A stretch of 64,000 bases of DNA, from positions 186,001 to 250,000 of the forward strand of contig NZ_BMHQ01000005.1 in assembly GCF_014641195.1 (NCBI RefSeq). Reading direction: 5' to 3'. The notes beneath the pieces are model-generated. The model ran no database searches. It was not told the origin of the DNA and saw only the letters and a program-made list of their open reading frames with translations. This document shows positions 36,606 to 45,315 of the stretch, in pieces. This stretch comes from Marinithermofilum abyssi. Its GTDB lineage: Bacteria > Bacillota > Bacilli > Thermoactinomycetales > DSM-45169. A program made the position numbers and the translations under genes. The stretch's first letter is position 1. The number at the start of each line of letters is the position of its first letter.

Positions 36606-36728
36606 GTGGAGAGATGGGTACTGTTATTCTCTGCGGTCGTCAGACTGGTCGAGACGTTAATGCAGTTGTCACAGCGGTACGGACGGAGGTGCAAGAGAAG
36701 AGGCAGAAAAAAAACCCCCTACTTCTAG
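36606..36728 (+). CDS. Small hydrophobic/basic protein, 40 residues
   Basis: GTG 36606 follows AAAGGAGG at a good distance. Residues 1-20 are amphipathic to hydrophobic (MERWVLLFSAVVRLVETLMQ) and the rest is strongly basic (RYGRRCKRRGRKK). The unit has its own promoter, a leader of about 200 bases and an intrinsic terminator, so it is a genuine transcription unit. A hydrophobic start with a cationic tail recalls type I toxin or small membrane peptides, but no family is recognised. Confidence 0.55.
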   Translation: MERWVLLFSAVVRLVETLMQLSQRYGRRCKRRGRKKTPYF

Positions 36729-36756
36729 CAGGGCTCATACAACCATCTTAACTAAG

Positions 36757-36787
36757 CCTAGAGGAACCACCATTCCTCTAGGTTTTT
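36757..36787 (+). terminator. Intrinsic terminator of the 36606 unit
   Basis: CCTAGAGGAA/TTCCTCTAGG 10-bp stem then TTTTTCGG on plus. Confidence 0.87.
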
Positions 36788-36839
36788 CGGTTGCTCACAC
36801 ACAAACCATTATATGTACCACTTCGGAAATAAGAACTTG

Positions 36840-38888
36840 TCAATCCAAATTGGACCCGTTGGATATTTGTGAATCCAAAAACCGGCGCAAACCTGCATAG
36901 GATTCGTGATCCAGGAAGCCGGGGGAAGCTAAGCATTCGGCAGCATCGGCCCGTGCCACTTCCAATACGTGATAATCTTCCACAAGATCCCCCACTTTAA
37001 AGTCAGGCATCCCGCTTTGCTTTACGCCAAAAAAATCTCCGGGACCTCTTAACTCCAAATCGCGCCGGGCGATTTCAAAACCGTCCGTCGTCTCCGTCAT
37101 TACACGCATGCGCTCAATCCCTGTTTCCGACTTGGGATCGGCCACCAGGATACAGGTAGAAGCATGTTGTCCCCGTCCCACACGGCCGCGCAATTGATGG
37201 AGCTGCGCCAACCCGAACCGATCCGCATCATAAACCACCATCACCGTGGCATTCGGTACATTGACTCCCACTTCCACCACCGTCGTCGATACGAGGATCT
37301 GGACTTCGTTTTCTGCAAAAAGGCGCATCACTTCTTCCTTTTCCGTCGGCGACATCTTGCCGTGAAGCAAGCCGACGCGAAGGGGAGCCAGTTCTACCGT
37401 CAGCTCTTCAAAAACATCTTGGGCATTTTGCAAATCCACTTTTTCCGATTCCTCGATCAAGGGGCAGATAACGTAGGCCTGTCTTCCCTTCCGGCATTCC
37501 TTTTGTATAAAACGGATCACCCGAGGCCACAGATCCGTTTTGACCCAATGCGTCTCGATCGGCTGCCTGCCGGCAGGAAGTTCGTCAATGGTGGAAACAT
37601 CCATATCCCCGAAAGCCGTGATTGCCATCGTCCGGGGAATCGGGGTGGCAGTCATGTGCAACACATCAGGAGCCCGTCCTTTTTCCCGCAACATTCCCCG
37701 CTGTTTTACGCCAAAACGATGCTGTTCGTCGGTGATGACCAAACCGAGATCGTGGAACACCACTCCATCCTGAATCAAGGCATGGGTTCCGATCACCACA
37801 TCAACCAGACCCATTTGCACTTGTCCCAGTGCTTCTCTCCGCTCGCGGGCCGTTAAGCTACCAATTACCAATGCCACTTGCAGTCCCGTCGGTTCCAGCA
37901 ACTGCCGAATAGAGCGGGCGTGTTGTTCCGCCAAGATTTCCGTAGGTACCATTAACGCTCCCTGATGCCCGGCCAAATAATTGGCATACAGAGCAATCGC
38001 TGCCACTACCGTCTTCCCGGATCCCACATCCCCTTGCAAGAGACGGTTCATTTGACCTGCAGCTTCCATATCTCCGAGAATTTCGTCTACCACCCGCCGT
38101 TGCGCTCCTGTTAAAGGAAAAGGCAGCTGATCGATAAAATCGTTCACTTTCTGTCTGTCGAAGTTCTTAGGAGTTCCTTTTCCTTTTTCCTTCGTCTCCA
38201 AGCGGTGTTTCAGCAGCCTCAATTCATATAAAAAGAACTCCTCATACACCATTCGCCGCCGGGCTTGCCGGCCTTCCTCTCTCCCCTTTGGGAAATGAAG
38301 AAAATACATGGCTTTGGGTCGCTCGATCAACTTGTACTTCTGGAGAAGGTATTCGGGCAGCACTTCTTTGATTTCCCGGCCATATTGAACAAATGCCTGG
38401 TAAATGGTTTTTCGCATCCAAGATACGCTCAACGATCCGGTTACTGAGTAGACCGGTTCCAGACGGCCCGCCTGCTTTTGCTGTTCCGCTTCCGATACAA
38501 ACGTCCGATCGGCTGTCAGCTGCAGACGGTGGGCATCCCATTTACCGGACACTATCAAGGACTGCCCCGGTTTCAATTTGTTTTTTAAAAAGGTCTGGTT
38601 GAACCAAACCACCTGGACAATTACGCCATCCACATCCAGTCGTGCCGACATGCGGGATTTCTTTTTCCCGTACCAACGAACGCTGGGAGATCCCTGTATC
38701 CGTCCGCGAAAGGTTGCTTTTTCTTCATGAACCGCTTCTGCTGGGCTGACCAGTCGATAATCCTCGTAACGATAGGGGTAATGTTCCAATAGATCGGCGA
38801 CCGTGGTGATTCCCAACTGTGCAAGGTCCTCTGCCCGCTTTTCTCCCACCCCGTCCACTTTGGTTACTGGTACCGCTGTTAAGTCCAT
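36840..38888 (-). CDS. recG: ATP-dependent DNA helicase RecG
   Basis: 682 residues from ATG 38888, the Bacillus RecG length; a TTG at 38912 would overlap sdaAA. N-terminal wedge/OB domain (ATFRGRIQGSPSVRWYG), helicase motifs LLQGDVGSGKTVVAAIAL (about 283), VITDEQHRFGVKQRG (DEQH box), MTATPIPRTMAITAFGD and QLRGRVGRGQHASTC. It remodels stalled forks and Holliday junctions. It lies downstream of sdaAA. Confidence 0.96.
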   Translation of the reverse strand: MDLTAVPVTKVDGVGEKRAEDLAQLGITTVADLLEHYPYRYEDYRLVSPAEAVHEEKATFRGRIQGSPSVRWYGKKKSRMSARLDVDGVIVQVVWFNQTFLKNKLKPGQSLIVSGKWDAHRLQLTADRTFVSEAEQQKQAGRLEPVYSVTGSLSVSWMRKTIYQAFVQYGREIKEVLPEYLLQKYKLIERPKAMYFLHFPKGREEGRQARRRMVYEEFFLYELRLLKHRLETKEKGKGTPKNFDRQKVNDFIDQLPFPLTGAQRRVVDEILGDMEAAGQMNRLLQGDVGSGKTVVAAIALYANYLAGHQGALMVPTEILAEQHARSIRQLLEPTGLQVALVIGSLTARERREALGQVQMGLVDVVIGTHALIQDGVVFHDLGLVITDEQHRFGVKQRGMLREKGRAPDVLHMTATPIPRTMAITAFGDMDVSTIDELPAGRQPIETHWVKTDLWPRVIRFIQKECRKGRQAYVICPLIEESEKVDLQNAQDVFEELTVELAPLRVGLLHGKMSPTEKEEVMRLFAENEVQILVSTTVVEVGVNVPNATVMVVYDADRFGLAQLHQLRGRVGRGQHASTCILVADPKSETGIERMRVMTETTDGFEIARRDLELRGPGDFFGVKQSGMPDFKVGDLVEDYHVLEVARADAAECLASPGFLDHESYAGLRRFLDSQISNGSNLD

Positions 38889-38892
38889 CTTT

Positions 38893-39780
38893 TTACTCTT
38901 TCGTCTTCCCAAAGATTTTACGTTCCAGGGCGCGACCGGTGGGAGTGGCTGCCAAGCCTCCCAACGCCGTTTCTTTGAGGGAGACGGGCATATCGCGGCC
39001 GATGCGGTACATGGCTGCGATCACTTCATCGGTGGGAATGACGCTCTTCACCCCAGCCATGGCCATATCCGCCGCTACCATGGCGATAGCGCCGCCCATC
39101 GCGTTTCGTTTGACACAGGGAGCCTCCACCAGGCCCGCTACCGGATCACATACCAAGCCCAGCATGTTTTTCAATGCGATGGATACGGCTTCCGCTGACA
39201 TGGAAGGCGTCCCTCCCGCCATCTCCACCACCGCAGCCGCCGTCATGGCTGTTGCGGAACCCACTTCCGCCTGACAGCCTCCAGCTGCACCGGCGATAAA
39301 TGCATTGTTTGCGATACAATAGCCGATGGCGCCGCTTACAAACAAGGCCCGCACCATCGTTTCCCGATCCGATCCAAGCCGGTCCGCAGCGGTAAACAGG
39401 CAGCCGGGCAAAATACCGCAAGCACCTGCGGTCGGTGTTGCCACGATGGTCCCCATAGCCGCATTCACTTCCGAAGTAGCCATGGAGCGGGAGACGGCAT
39501 CCAGCACGTCCGCACCGGAAAGCAACACCTCTGCTTCCTCGATATATTTGCGAATCCGGCGGGCATCCCCGCCGGATAGTCCGCTTTGAGAGCGGATCTC
39601 TTCCGTAAGCCCCCTCTGAACGGCCTTCTCCATGGTATCCAACTGTTCCGCCATCCGGCGGAAGATTTCTTCCCGCGTTTGTCCAGTCGTCTCTATTTCT
39701 TTGCGAATCATCACTTCGGAAATTTTAAGGTTTTCTGATTCAGCGATCTCCACCAGTTCAGCTACCGTTCGAAAATCCAT
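38893..39780 (-). CDS. sdaAA: L-serine dehydratase, alpha subunit
   Basis: 295 residues from ATG 39780 (AAAGGAG upstream). Iron-sulfur serine dehydratase alpha chain: SEVMIRKEIETTGQTREEIF, TPTAGACGILPG and LVCDPVAGLVEAPCVKRNA with the cluster cysteines. It deaminates serine to pyruvate together with SdaAB. Separated from sdaAB by 186 bases that contain a terminator hairpin. Confidence 0.95.
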   Translation of the reverse strand: MDFRTVAELVEIAESENLKISEVMIRKEIETTGQTREEIFRRMAEQLDTMEKAVQRGLTEEIRSQSGLSGGDARRIRKYIEEAEVLLSGADVLDAVSRSMATSEVNAAMGTIVATPTAGACGILPGCLFTAADRLGSDRETMVRALFVSGAIGYCIANNAFIAGAAGGCQAEVGSATAMTAAAVVEMAGGTPSMSAEAVSIALKNMLGLVCDPVAGLVEAPCVKRNAMGGAIAMVAADMAMAGVKSVIPTDEVIAAMYRIGRDMPVSLKETALGGLAATPTGRALERKIFGKTKE

Positions 39781-39902
39781 AGCACCGGCTCCTTTGACAT
39801 ACTGTATCTCCTTCAAACATTGCATATCCTCTCCAGCAGGACAAAAAGCATCCTGCAACCCTTATTGTATCACAGAAAAATACACCATCGTAAATTCGCT
39901 GC

Positions 39903-39939
39903 AAAAAGAAAAACGCCAACCAAGTGAGCTTGGCGGCGT
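39903..39939 (-). terminator. Terminator/attenuator between sdaAB and sdaAA
   Basis: ACGCCGCCAAG-CTCA-CTTGGTTGGCGT then TTTTCTTTTT on the minus strand. It lies inside the two-subunit operon, so it should cut sdaAA expression relative to sdaAB unless sdaAA has its own promoter. Confidence 0.75.
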
Positions 39940-39966
39940 CTGATTACCGACAGCTATGTTTGCCGG

Positions 39967-40626
39967 TCAAAGGACCGTTACACCGTGAATTCCATCCAGA
40001 TCGGACAATTCTTTTTGAACCGGTTCTTCCACGGTTTGGTCCGTTTCAATGATCATCAGAGCTTCTGATCCTTTTTCCTTCCGGGACACCTGCATATAAG
40101 CAATGTTGATCTGATGGCGGGCAAGTACGGTTGCGACTTGGGCCACCGCACCATATCGGTCCTTGTGCAGGATCAATAAGGCGGGAGCACTCCCGGACAA
40201 TTTCAGATCAAACCCGTTCAGCTCCACGATTTCCATCTTCCCGCCGCCAATGGAGATCCCTGTCACTTCCATGACGTGACCCGAGCTGTCTTCCATCCGA
40301 ATCTTCGCCGTATTGGGATGATCGGGAACCTCTTCCGATTCCACAAAGGTCACGTCTACTCCTTCATTCTTGGCGATCTCCAGGGAACGGACGATGCGTT
40401 CATCGAAGGGTTCAAAATCGAGCAAACCGCCGACGATCGCGATGTCCGTCCCATGGCCGCGGTAGGTCTTGGCAAAGGAACCGTAGAGAGTAATGGTCAC
40501 TTTATCCGGTTTGTTGCCGAACAGTGCTCTTGCAGTCCGGCCGATCCTCGCCGCACCGGCGGTATGGGAGCTGGAAGGGCCGATCATAACCGGGCCGATA
40601 ATATCAAAAACCGAGCGATACTTCAT
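39967..40626 (-). CDS. sdaAB: L-serine dehydratase, beta subunit
   Basis: 219 residues from ATG 40626 (GGGAGGG upstream; ATG 40632 is too close to that site). SVFDIIGPVMIGPSSSHTAGA is the beta-chain signature. The C-terminal third is an ACT domain (HKDRYGAVAQVATVLARHQIN) that probably senses serine. Works with SdaAA. Confidence 0.95.
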   Translation of the reverse strand: MKYRSVFDIIGPVMIGPSSSHTAGAARIGRTARALFGNKPDKVTITLYGSFAKTYRGHGTDIAIVGGLLDFEPFDERIVRSLEIAKNEGVDVTFVESEEVPDHPNTAKIRMEDSSGHVMEVTGISIGGGKMEIVELNGFDLKLSGSAPALLILHKDRYGAVAQVATVLARHQINIAYMQVSRKEKGSEALMIIETDQTVEEPVQKELSDLDGIHGVTVL

Positions 40627-40666
40627 ACTCATCCCTCCCGATCAGACAAGGCCTGATACCTCATAC

Positions 40667-41524
40667 TCAGGAACTCTTGGGATAACAGATAGCCCCGATG
40701 GTACCCGGGCCCACATGGGTGCCGATGACCGGACCGATTTCCGTCACCATGACCTCCTCGACACCGAAACGTTCTCGAATCTGCTTTGCCCATGTTTCTG
40801 CTTCCTCGCGATTGTCCGTATAACATACCGCGATCTCATAGGGCTCATCCGGTACATTTTCCTGCAGCAATTCAAACAGACGGACGGTCGCCTTGTTTTT
40901 GCCCCGAACTTTGTCTACTGCGTATACTTCTCCCTCCGGAGTAATGGACAAAATCGGCTTAATATTCAATAAGGAGCTGACCACGGCAGAAGCCTTACCG
41001 ATCCGGCCGCCTTTTTGCAGATATTCCAAGGTGTCCACCAGGAAAAAGACCCGCTCTTTTTCTATCATGTTCTGGGCGATGGCCACACACTCATCTAGGG
41101 ACTTGCCGTTTTTGGCCGCCCGGGCAGCAGCTACCACAATCGATCCGATAGCATATGTGGCTGTTTTGGAATCCAGCACTGTCACTTTAAACTCATCTTC
41201 CACCATCGATTGTGCCAGCAGGGCCGATTGATAAGTTCCGCTGAAGGCTGAAGAGAGATGGATGGACAGGATATCCGTATCTCCATCTTTCGCCGCTTCC
41301 CGGTAAGCCTCCACAAAATCGATGGGAGAAGGCTGGGACGTGGTCGGCATCTCATTCACTTCTTTCAGACGCTGGTAAAATTCCTCCGGTTGAATCGTTA
41401 CGCCGTCCAAATACGATTTCCCTTGCATATGTACCTTGAGCGGTACAATGGTGATGTCGAGTTCCGCTGCCAACTCCGCAGGGATGTCAGCCGTGCTGTC
41501 CGTTACCACATGTACTTTTGCCAT
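40667..41524 (-). CDS. DegV family fatty-acid-binding protein (FakB-like)
   Basis: 285 residues. DegV fold: VHVVTDSTADIPAELAAELD, MPTTSQPSPIDFVEAYREA with the fatty-acid carboxylate-binding TSQPS loop, IHLSSAFSGTYQSALLAQ and a C-terminal GPVIGTHVGPGTIG. FakB proteins present fatty acids to the kinase FakA. fakA lies 15 bases upstream in the same operon, so this is probably its FakB partner; ligand preference is unknown. Confidence 0.9.
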   Translation of the reverse strand: MAKVHVVTDSTADIPAELAAELDITIVPLKVHMQGKSYLDGVTIQPEEFYQRLKEVNEMPTTSQPSPIDFVEAYREAAKDGDTDILSIHLSSAFSGTYQSALLAQSMVEDEFKVTVLDSKTATYAIGSIVVAAARAAKNGKSLDECVAIAQNMIEKERVFFLVDTLEYLQKGGRIGKASAVVSSLLNIKPILSITPEGEVYAVDKVRGKNKATVRLFELLQENVPDEPYEIAVCYTDNREEAETWAKQIRERFGVEEVMVTEIGPVIGTHVGPGTIGAICYPKSS

Positions 41525-41539
41525 TGGAGCACCCCCATT

Positions 41540-43246
41540 TTATTCCACTGAGAATAAGAAGAAGTACAAAGGCTGTCCGCCATAGTGAACTTCACACTCT
41601 ACATCCGGATACTCCTTATCCAGGAAATCCGTCAACTCCTTCACCTGTTCATCGGTTACATCTTGTCCGTAAATCACCGTGACCACATCAGCCCCATCCG
41701 CCAACATCTTGGTGAGCAAGTCACTGGACGCCGCCAGCAGGCTGTCACCCACCGTCTCAATTTTTCCTTCGCGGATTCCGAGGAAGTCTCCTTCTTTGAT
41801 CTCTCCGCCTTCATACTGGGAATTTCTCACCGCATAAGTTACTTCACCCGATTGGACGTGATGAACCGCTTGTAGCATCCGTTCCCGGTTTGCTTCCGGA
41901 TCCGACTCGGGATTAAAGGCCAACAGGGCAGACAATCCTTGCGGAATGGTTTTGGTGGGCAGGACAGTGATCGGAACTTCTACCAGATCGACCACCTGTT
42001 CCGCGGTCAAAATAATGTTTTTATTGTTCGGCAAGACGATAATGTGATCTGCATGGACCGATTCGATAGCCCGCACGATTTCCTCCGTGCTGGGATTCAT
42101 CGTCTGCCCTCCTTCGATTACCACGTCTACACCCAGGCTTCGAAAGATTTCAGCCACACCTTTCCCAAAGGCTACCGCTACGATCCCGTAGGGCTTTTTC
42201 TCTTCCGGAGTTTTCGTGGATTTGTCCGGTTGGCCGGCTTCGCCGCCCGCCTCCTGCTCCAGAATGTGTGTGTGCTGCTCCCGCATGTTTTCAATTTTGA
42301 TGCGGGTCAAATCCCCGTATTTCTGGGCGTAGTTCAAGGCATCACCCGGATGTTCCGCATGAATATGTACCTTGACCAAATCTTCGTCTGCAACGACCAG
42401 CAGCGAATCTCCGAAAACCCCGATCTCTTTGCGAAAGCTCTCTTCATCAAAAGCTGGAGCCTCGTCTTCGACCACTTTCAGCTTGACCATAAATTCGGTG
42501 CAATAGCCGTGTTCAATGTCACCTGTTTCAAACTGCGACTGGGCGCTTTTGCGGTGGGCGATTTCACCCAGAGACTCTTCTTCCTTCCCTTTTGACCGAG
42601 TATCGGATACCGTATACGTAATTTCCTCTCCGGAGAGAGCCGCATAAAACCCTTCATAAATAAAGACCAGTCCCTGTCCTCCGGCATCCACTACTCCCGC
42701 CTGGGCCAGTACCGGAAGAAGCTCCGGCGTTCTTGCCAAAGAGGCTCGCGCCTCTTCCAACACCGCCTCCATCACCTTCGCGGCATCTTCTATCTGCCGA
42801 GAGACGGAAACCCCTTTTTCCGCTGCTTCCCGCGCAACCGTCAGCACAGTTCCCTCCACGGGTTTGATCACCGCTTTATAAGCGGTCTCCACTCCGCGCT
42901 TCAACGCTTCTGCCAGTTGGCGGGCATTCACCGTTTCCTTATCGGAAAGGAATTTCCCGAAACCGCGGAACAGCTGAGATAAAATCACACCCGAGTTGCC
43001 CCGGGCCCCCATCAACAGTCCTTTGGACAAGGCCAGTGCCAACTGTCCCACATGATCATGGGAAGCGGAAGCCTTTTCCAGCTCACCTGCTCCCGACGTC
43101 AACGTCAGGTTCATATTGGTTCCGGTGTCTCCGTCCGGCACAGGAAAAACATTGAGTGCATTGACTGCGTCCACGTTATTGTTCAATCTTTCAGCGCCGG
43201 CGCGGATCATTTGTGAAAATCCTTTAGCGTCAATCTGCTTTACCAA
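41540..43246 (-). CDS. fakA: Fatty acid kinase catalytic subunit FakA (YloV, DAK2 family)
   Basis: 568 residues. The N-terminal DAK2/DhaL-like kinase domain has NVFPVPDGDTGTNMNLTL (about residues 33-50) with the Mg-ATP aspartates, and GARGNSGVILSQLFRG. The C-terminal DegV-like DAK1_2 domain contains IVLPNNKNIILTAEQVVDLV. It phosphorylates exogenous fatty acids bound to FakB for use by PlsX/PlsY; plsX is also in this window. It follows yloU by 12 bases. Confidence 0.93.
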   Translation of the reverse strand: MVKQIDAKGFSQMIRAGAERLNNNVDAVNALNVFPVPDGDTGTNMNLTLTSGAGELEKASASHDHVGQLALALSKGLLMGARGNSGVILSQLFRGFGKFLSDKETVNARQLAEALKRGVETAYKAVIKPVEGTVLTVAREAAEKGVSVSRQIEDAAKVMEAVLEEARASLARTPELLPVLAQAGVVDAGGQGLVFIYEGFYAALSGEEITYTVSDTRSKGKEEESLGEIAHRKSAQSQFETGDIEHGYCTEFMVKLKVVEDEAPAFDEESFRKEIGVFGDSLLVVADEDLVKVHIHAEHPGDALNYAQKYGDLTRIKIENMREQHTHILEQEAGGEAGQPDKSTKTPEEKKPYGIVAVAFGKGVAEIFRSLGVDVVIEGGQTMNPSTEEIVRAIESVHADHIIVLPNNKNIILTAEQVVDLVEVPITVLPTKTIPQGLSALLAFNPESDPEANRERMLQAVHHVQSGEVTYAVRNSQYEGGEIKEGDFLGIREGKIETVGDSLLAASSDLLTKMLADGADVVTVIYGQDVTDEQVKELTDFLDKEYPDVECEVHYGGQPLYFFLFSVE

Positions 43247-43258
43247 CAGTGGTCCCCC

Positions 43259-43624
43259 TTACTCTTCGTTCACCAACCGTACACCTTGGACAAAAATATT
43301 GACATCGCTTACTTTAATACCCACCATTTGATCTAAGGTGTACTTTACTTTGGACTGCACATTGTGCGCTACTTCCGAGATTTTGGTCCCGTAACCGACA
43401 ATGATATGCATATCGATTTCCACATCATTGTTATTGGTGCGCACTTCAATTCCTTTGGTCAGTTTTTCACGGCCCAAGAGTTCCGCAATCCCGTCTTTCA
43501 ACTGACTGCGGGATGCCATACCCACCAGCCCGTAGCAATCCATTGCTGCGATTCCGGCGATCGTGGCGATCACTTCATCCGTGATTTCAATTTGACCATA
43601 AGATGTTGAAACATCCATCGCCAT
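43259..43624 (-). CDS. yloU: Asp23/Gls24 family protein YloU
   Basis: 121 residues from ATG 43624 (GGGAGGAA seven bases upstream). Asp23 family: GQIEITDEVIATIAGIAAMDCYG, VGYGTKISEVAHNVQSKVKY, IKVSDVNIFVQGVRLV. The family includes membrane-associated envelope-stress proteins. It precedes fakA as in Bacillus yloU-yloV. Confidence 0.93.
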   Translation of the reverse strand: MAMDVSTSYGQIEITDEVIATIAGIAAMDCYGLVGMASRSQLKDGIAELLGREKLTKGIEVRTNNNDVEIDMHIIVGYGTKISEVAHNVQSKVKYTLDQMVGIKVSDVNIFVQGVRLVNEE

Positions 43625-43933
43625 TTCCATTCCTCCCTGACAGCGATAGCTTTCATCGTTCGGCACTTATTGTACAGTGCCCCGGTTATCCGCCTTAAGC
43701 GAACTTCCTGCTATACCCCGTTTGTTTGTCTACGCGATGTACAATCACCGGACGGTAAGCGCCTGCGAGAAAGATGTACCGCAGGACAAAAAGCTTTTTA
43801 AAGAAAGCCCTTACCAGTTACACAGCGCTAATCATTTCCTTATGATCACCTAGGGGTGTGAAGGTGATTCTACTAGTATATTATTGCAACAGAAAAACGA
43901 ATCCACACTTATCTTACTTGAGCCTTCCCATTC

Positions 43934-43962
43934 TTGCAAGGGAGAAAGACGTATGCTACAAT
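43934..43962 (+). promoter_or_regulatory. Sigma-A promoter of rpmB
   Basis: TTGCAA (43934-43939), 17-base spacer, extended -10 TGCTACAAT (hexamer 43957-43962). Confidence 0.85.
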
Positions 43963-43968
43963 GTTTAG

Positions 43969-44080
43969 GTATCGCCGCCGGATGGCGGATCGGTGTTAAC
44001 GGGCATTTTCTGCCGAAGGATTCTCCATCGGAGAGTCATCTGTCTTTTTCTCGGCAGCACGCACGAGGAGGTGGAAATCA
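43969..44080 (+). promoter_or_regulatory. Structured rpmB leader, possible L28 autoregulatory element
   Basis: A 112-base leader with CCGCC-GGAT-GGCGG (43976-43989), an outer stem CTGCCGA/TCGGCAG (44010-44016 with 44051-44057) and an inner 8-bp stem GATTCTCC-ATC-GGAGAGTC (44019-44037) trailed by TCTTTTTCTC. The outer stem and the T-rich tail could form alternative attenuating structures. I know of no named L28 leader to compare it with. Confidence 0.5.
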
Positions 44081-44269
44081 ATGGCACGTCGTTGCTACGT
44101 CACCGGCAAAGAGGGGCACACCGGTAACAAAGTGAGCCACTCCAACCGGAAAAACAAACGGAAATGGGGAGCCAACGTCCAAAAAGTCCGCATTTTGGTC
44201 GACGGCAAACCGAAGCGCGTGTACGTCAGCACCAAAGCTCTCAAATCCGGAAAAGTGACCCGCGTCTAA
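44081..44269 (+). CDS. rpmB: 50S ribosomal protein L28
   Basis: 62 residues, full length. [38 protein letters not shown] and [15 protein letters not shown] are L28 hallmarks. The CxxC zinc motif is absent (one Cys only), so it is the non-zinc form. AGGAGGTG precedes ATG. It is transcribed opposite to its neighbours, as in Bacillus. Confidence 0.97.
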   Translation: MARRCYVTGKEGHTGNKVSHSNRKNKRKWGANVQKVRILVDGKPKRVYVSTKALKSGKVTRV

Positions 44270-44335
44270 AGGCGCCGGGTTTTTTCATGACCGAACAAAA
44301 AGCACCCGCGGAGTTCCGCAGGTGCTTTTGCTATA
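44257..44335. terminator. Terminators between rpmB and spoVM
   Basis: ACCCG/CGGGT then TTTTTTC overlaps the rpmB stop on plus. A second hairpin, AAAGCACC-CGCGGAGTTCCGC-AGGTGCTTTT (44297-44331), has T-runs on both strands and serves spoVM from the other side. Confidence 0.8.
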
Positions 44336-44473
44336 AAAAATCGATAAATAAATACCAGGTACGCTCACGCCGAAACCACCCGGATGCCCAGGCGTATCCA
44401 TCAATCCAAATCCCGAAGGAGGGCGGGCCGCTCGTGGTTGCGCACCGTATAAAAGGAAAGGGGGGAATGGAGA

Positions 44474-44557
44474 TTATTTGTTTTTGTTGAAGACACCCAG
44501 CAGCGCCTTCACCATTCCGCCGAGAAACTTAGGGAGTTTGATGGTGTAAAATTTCAC
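44474..44557 (-). CDS. spoVM: Stage V sporulation protein M (SpoVM), 27 residues
   Basis: Reads MKFYTIKLPKFLGGMVKALL then GVFNKNK, almost the same as the 26-residue Bacillus SpoVM. This amphipathic helix lies along the outer forespore membrane, senses its positive curvature, anchors the coat ATPase SpoIVA and inhibits FtsH. Pro9, essential in Bacillus, is conserved. Start is GTG 44557 after AAAGGAGGG. It is too short for most gene callers; the position between rpmB and thiN is the Bacillus one. Confidence 0.95.
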   Translation of the reverse strand: MKFYTIKLPKFLGGMVKALLGVFNKNK

Positions 44558-44664
44558 CCCGGTCCCTCCTTTAACCTGTTGGTCATCGAAGCTTCGCCCC
44601 GTCACTTATTTATATTCTATAGGGGGGAATTAGTCCCTAGAACATCATTTCATGGGAGCCCATT

Positions 44665-45315
44665 TCAATCTTTGCTCTGAATAACCAACAGTTTGCCTTC
44701 CTTTATCTGTATATGCCCTTTCCCTTCCACCAATTCATTGCTGATCCCCAGCGGAGTATCCCGAAGGAGTACCGCATCCTCCAGCGGATATAAAAATCCT
44801 TTCAACGTGACTCCTTTTACCGTATCGCTCAATGCCAACAGAGAGATATAACGGTAACCCTCCCGTTCCAGTGTCACTTCTTCGGTTCCCTGAAGCAGGA
44901 TCATCCGATTCCGGGTATTGCGAATCTTCACCGGGATGCCGGATGCGCTCGCCTTTTCCAGCAAAAAAACATTCGCGAGGGCATGATCAAACCGGGCGCC
45001 TCCCAACGCACCCAACAGCAGAATTTCCGTCGGCTCCTCTGCCAATGCCTTCTCCAAGGCATAATGGGTATCCGTCACATCCTTGGCTGTCGGCAGTTTA
45101 TCCACCTGTACCCCTTTTCTCTCCAGCTCTTCCAACAAGGAAGGGCCAACCGTATCAAAATCTCCCACTGCCACATCCGGCAGACACCCGTGCATCACCA
45201 AGCTCCGGGCACCGCCATCGACACCAATCACCCGGTCTTCCGGTCGGATCGTCTCCAAATCAGCGGCTTCCACCTCTCCTCCCGCTACGATCACAATGCG
45301 GCGAGATGGAGTCAT
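44665..45315 (-). CDS. thiN: Thiamine pyrophosphokinase
   Basis: 216 residues. VIGVDGGARSLVMHGCLPDVAVGDFDTV holds the nucleotide and Mg sites (split here: GVDGGARSL and VGDFDTV), then DVTDTHYALEKAL and LLGALGGARFDHALANVFLL. It converts thiamine to thiamine pyrophosphate. The start overlaps the end of thiT (ATGA), so uptake and activation are coupled. Confidence 0.94.
   Translation of the reverse strand: MTPSRRIVIVAGGEVEAADLETIRPEDRVIGVDGGARSLVMHGCLPDVAVGDFDTVGPSLLEELERKGVQVDKLPTAKDVTDTHYALEKALAEEPTEILLLGALGGARFDHALANVFLLEKASASGIPVKIRNTRNRMILLQGTEEVTLEREGYRYISLLALSDTVKGVTLKGFLYPLEDAVLLRDTPLGISNELVEGKGHIQIKEGKLLVIQSKD

Larger units (their letters stand above)
43625..44080. other. yloU-rpmB divergent intergenic region
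   Basis: 456 bases. It holds the rpmB promoter (43934-43962) and its leader (from about 43969). A minus TACAAT near 43669-43674 could serve yloU but has no good -35. The stretch 43700-43900 shows nothing else I can support. Confidence 0.5.
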
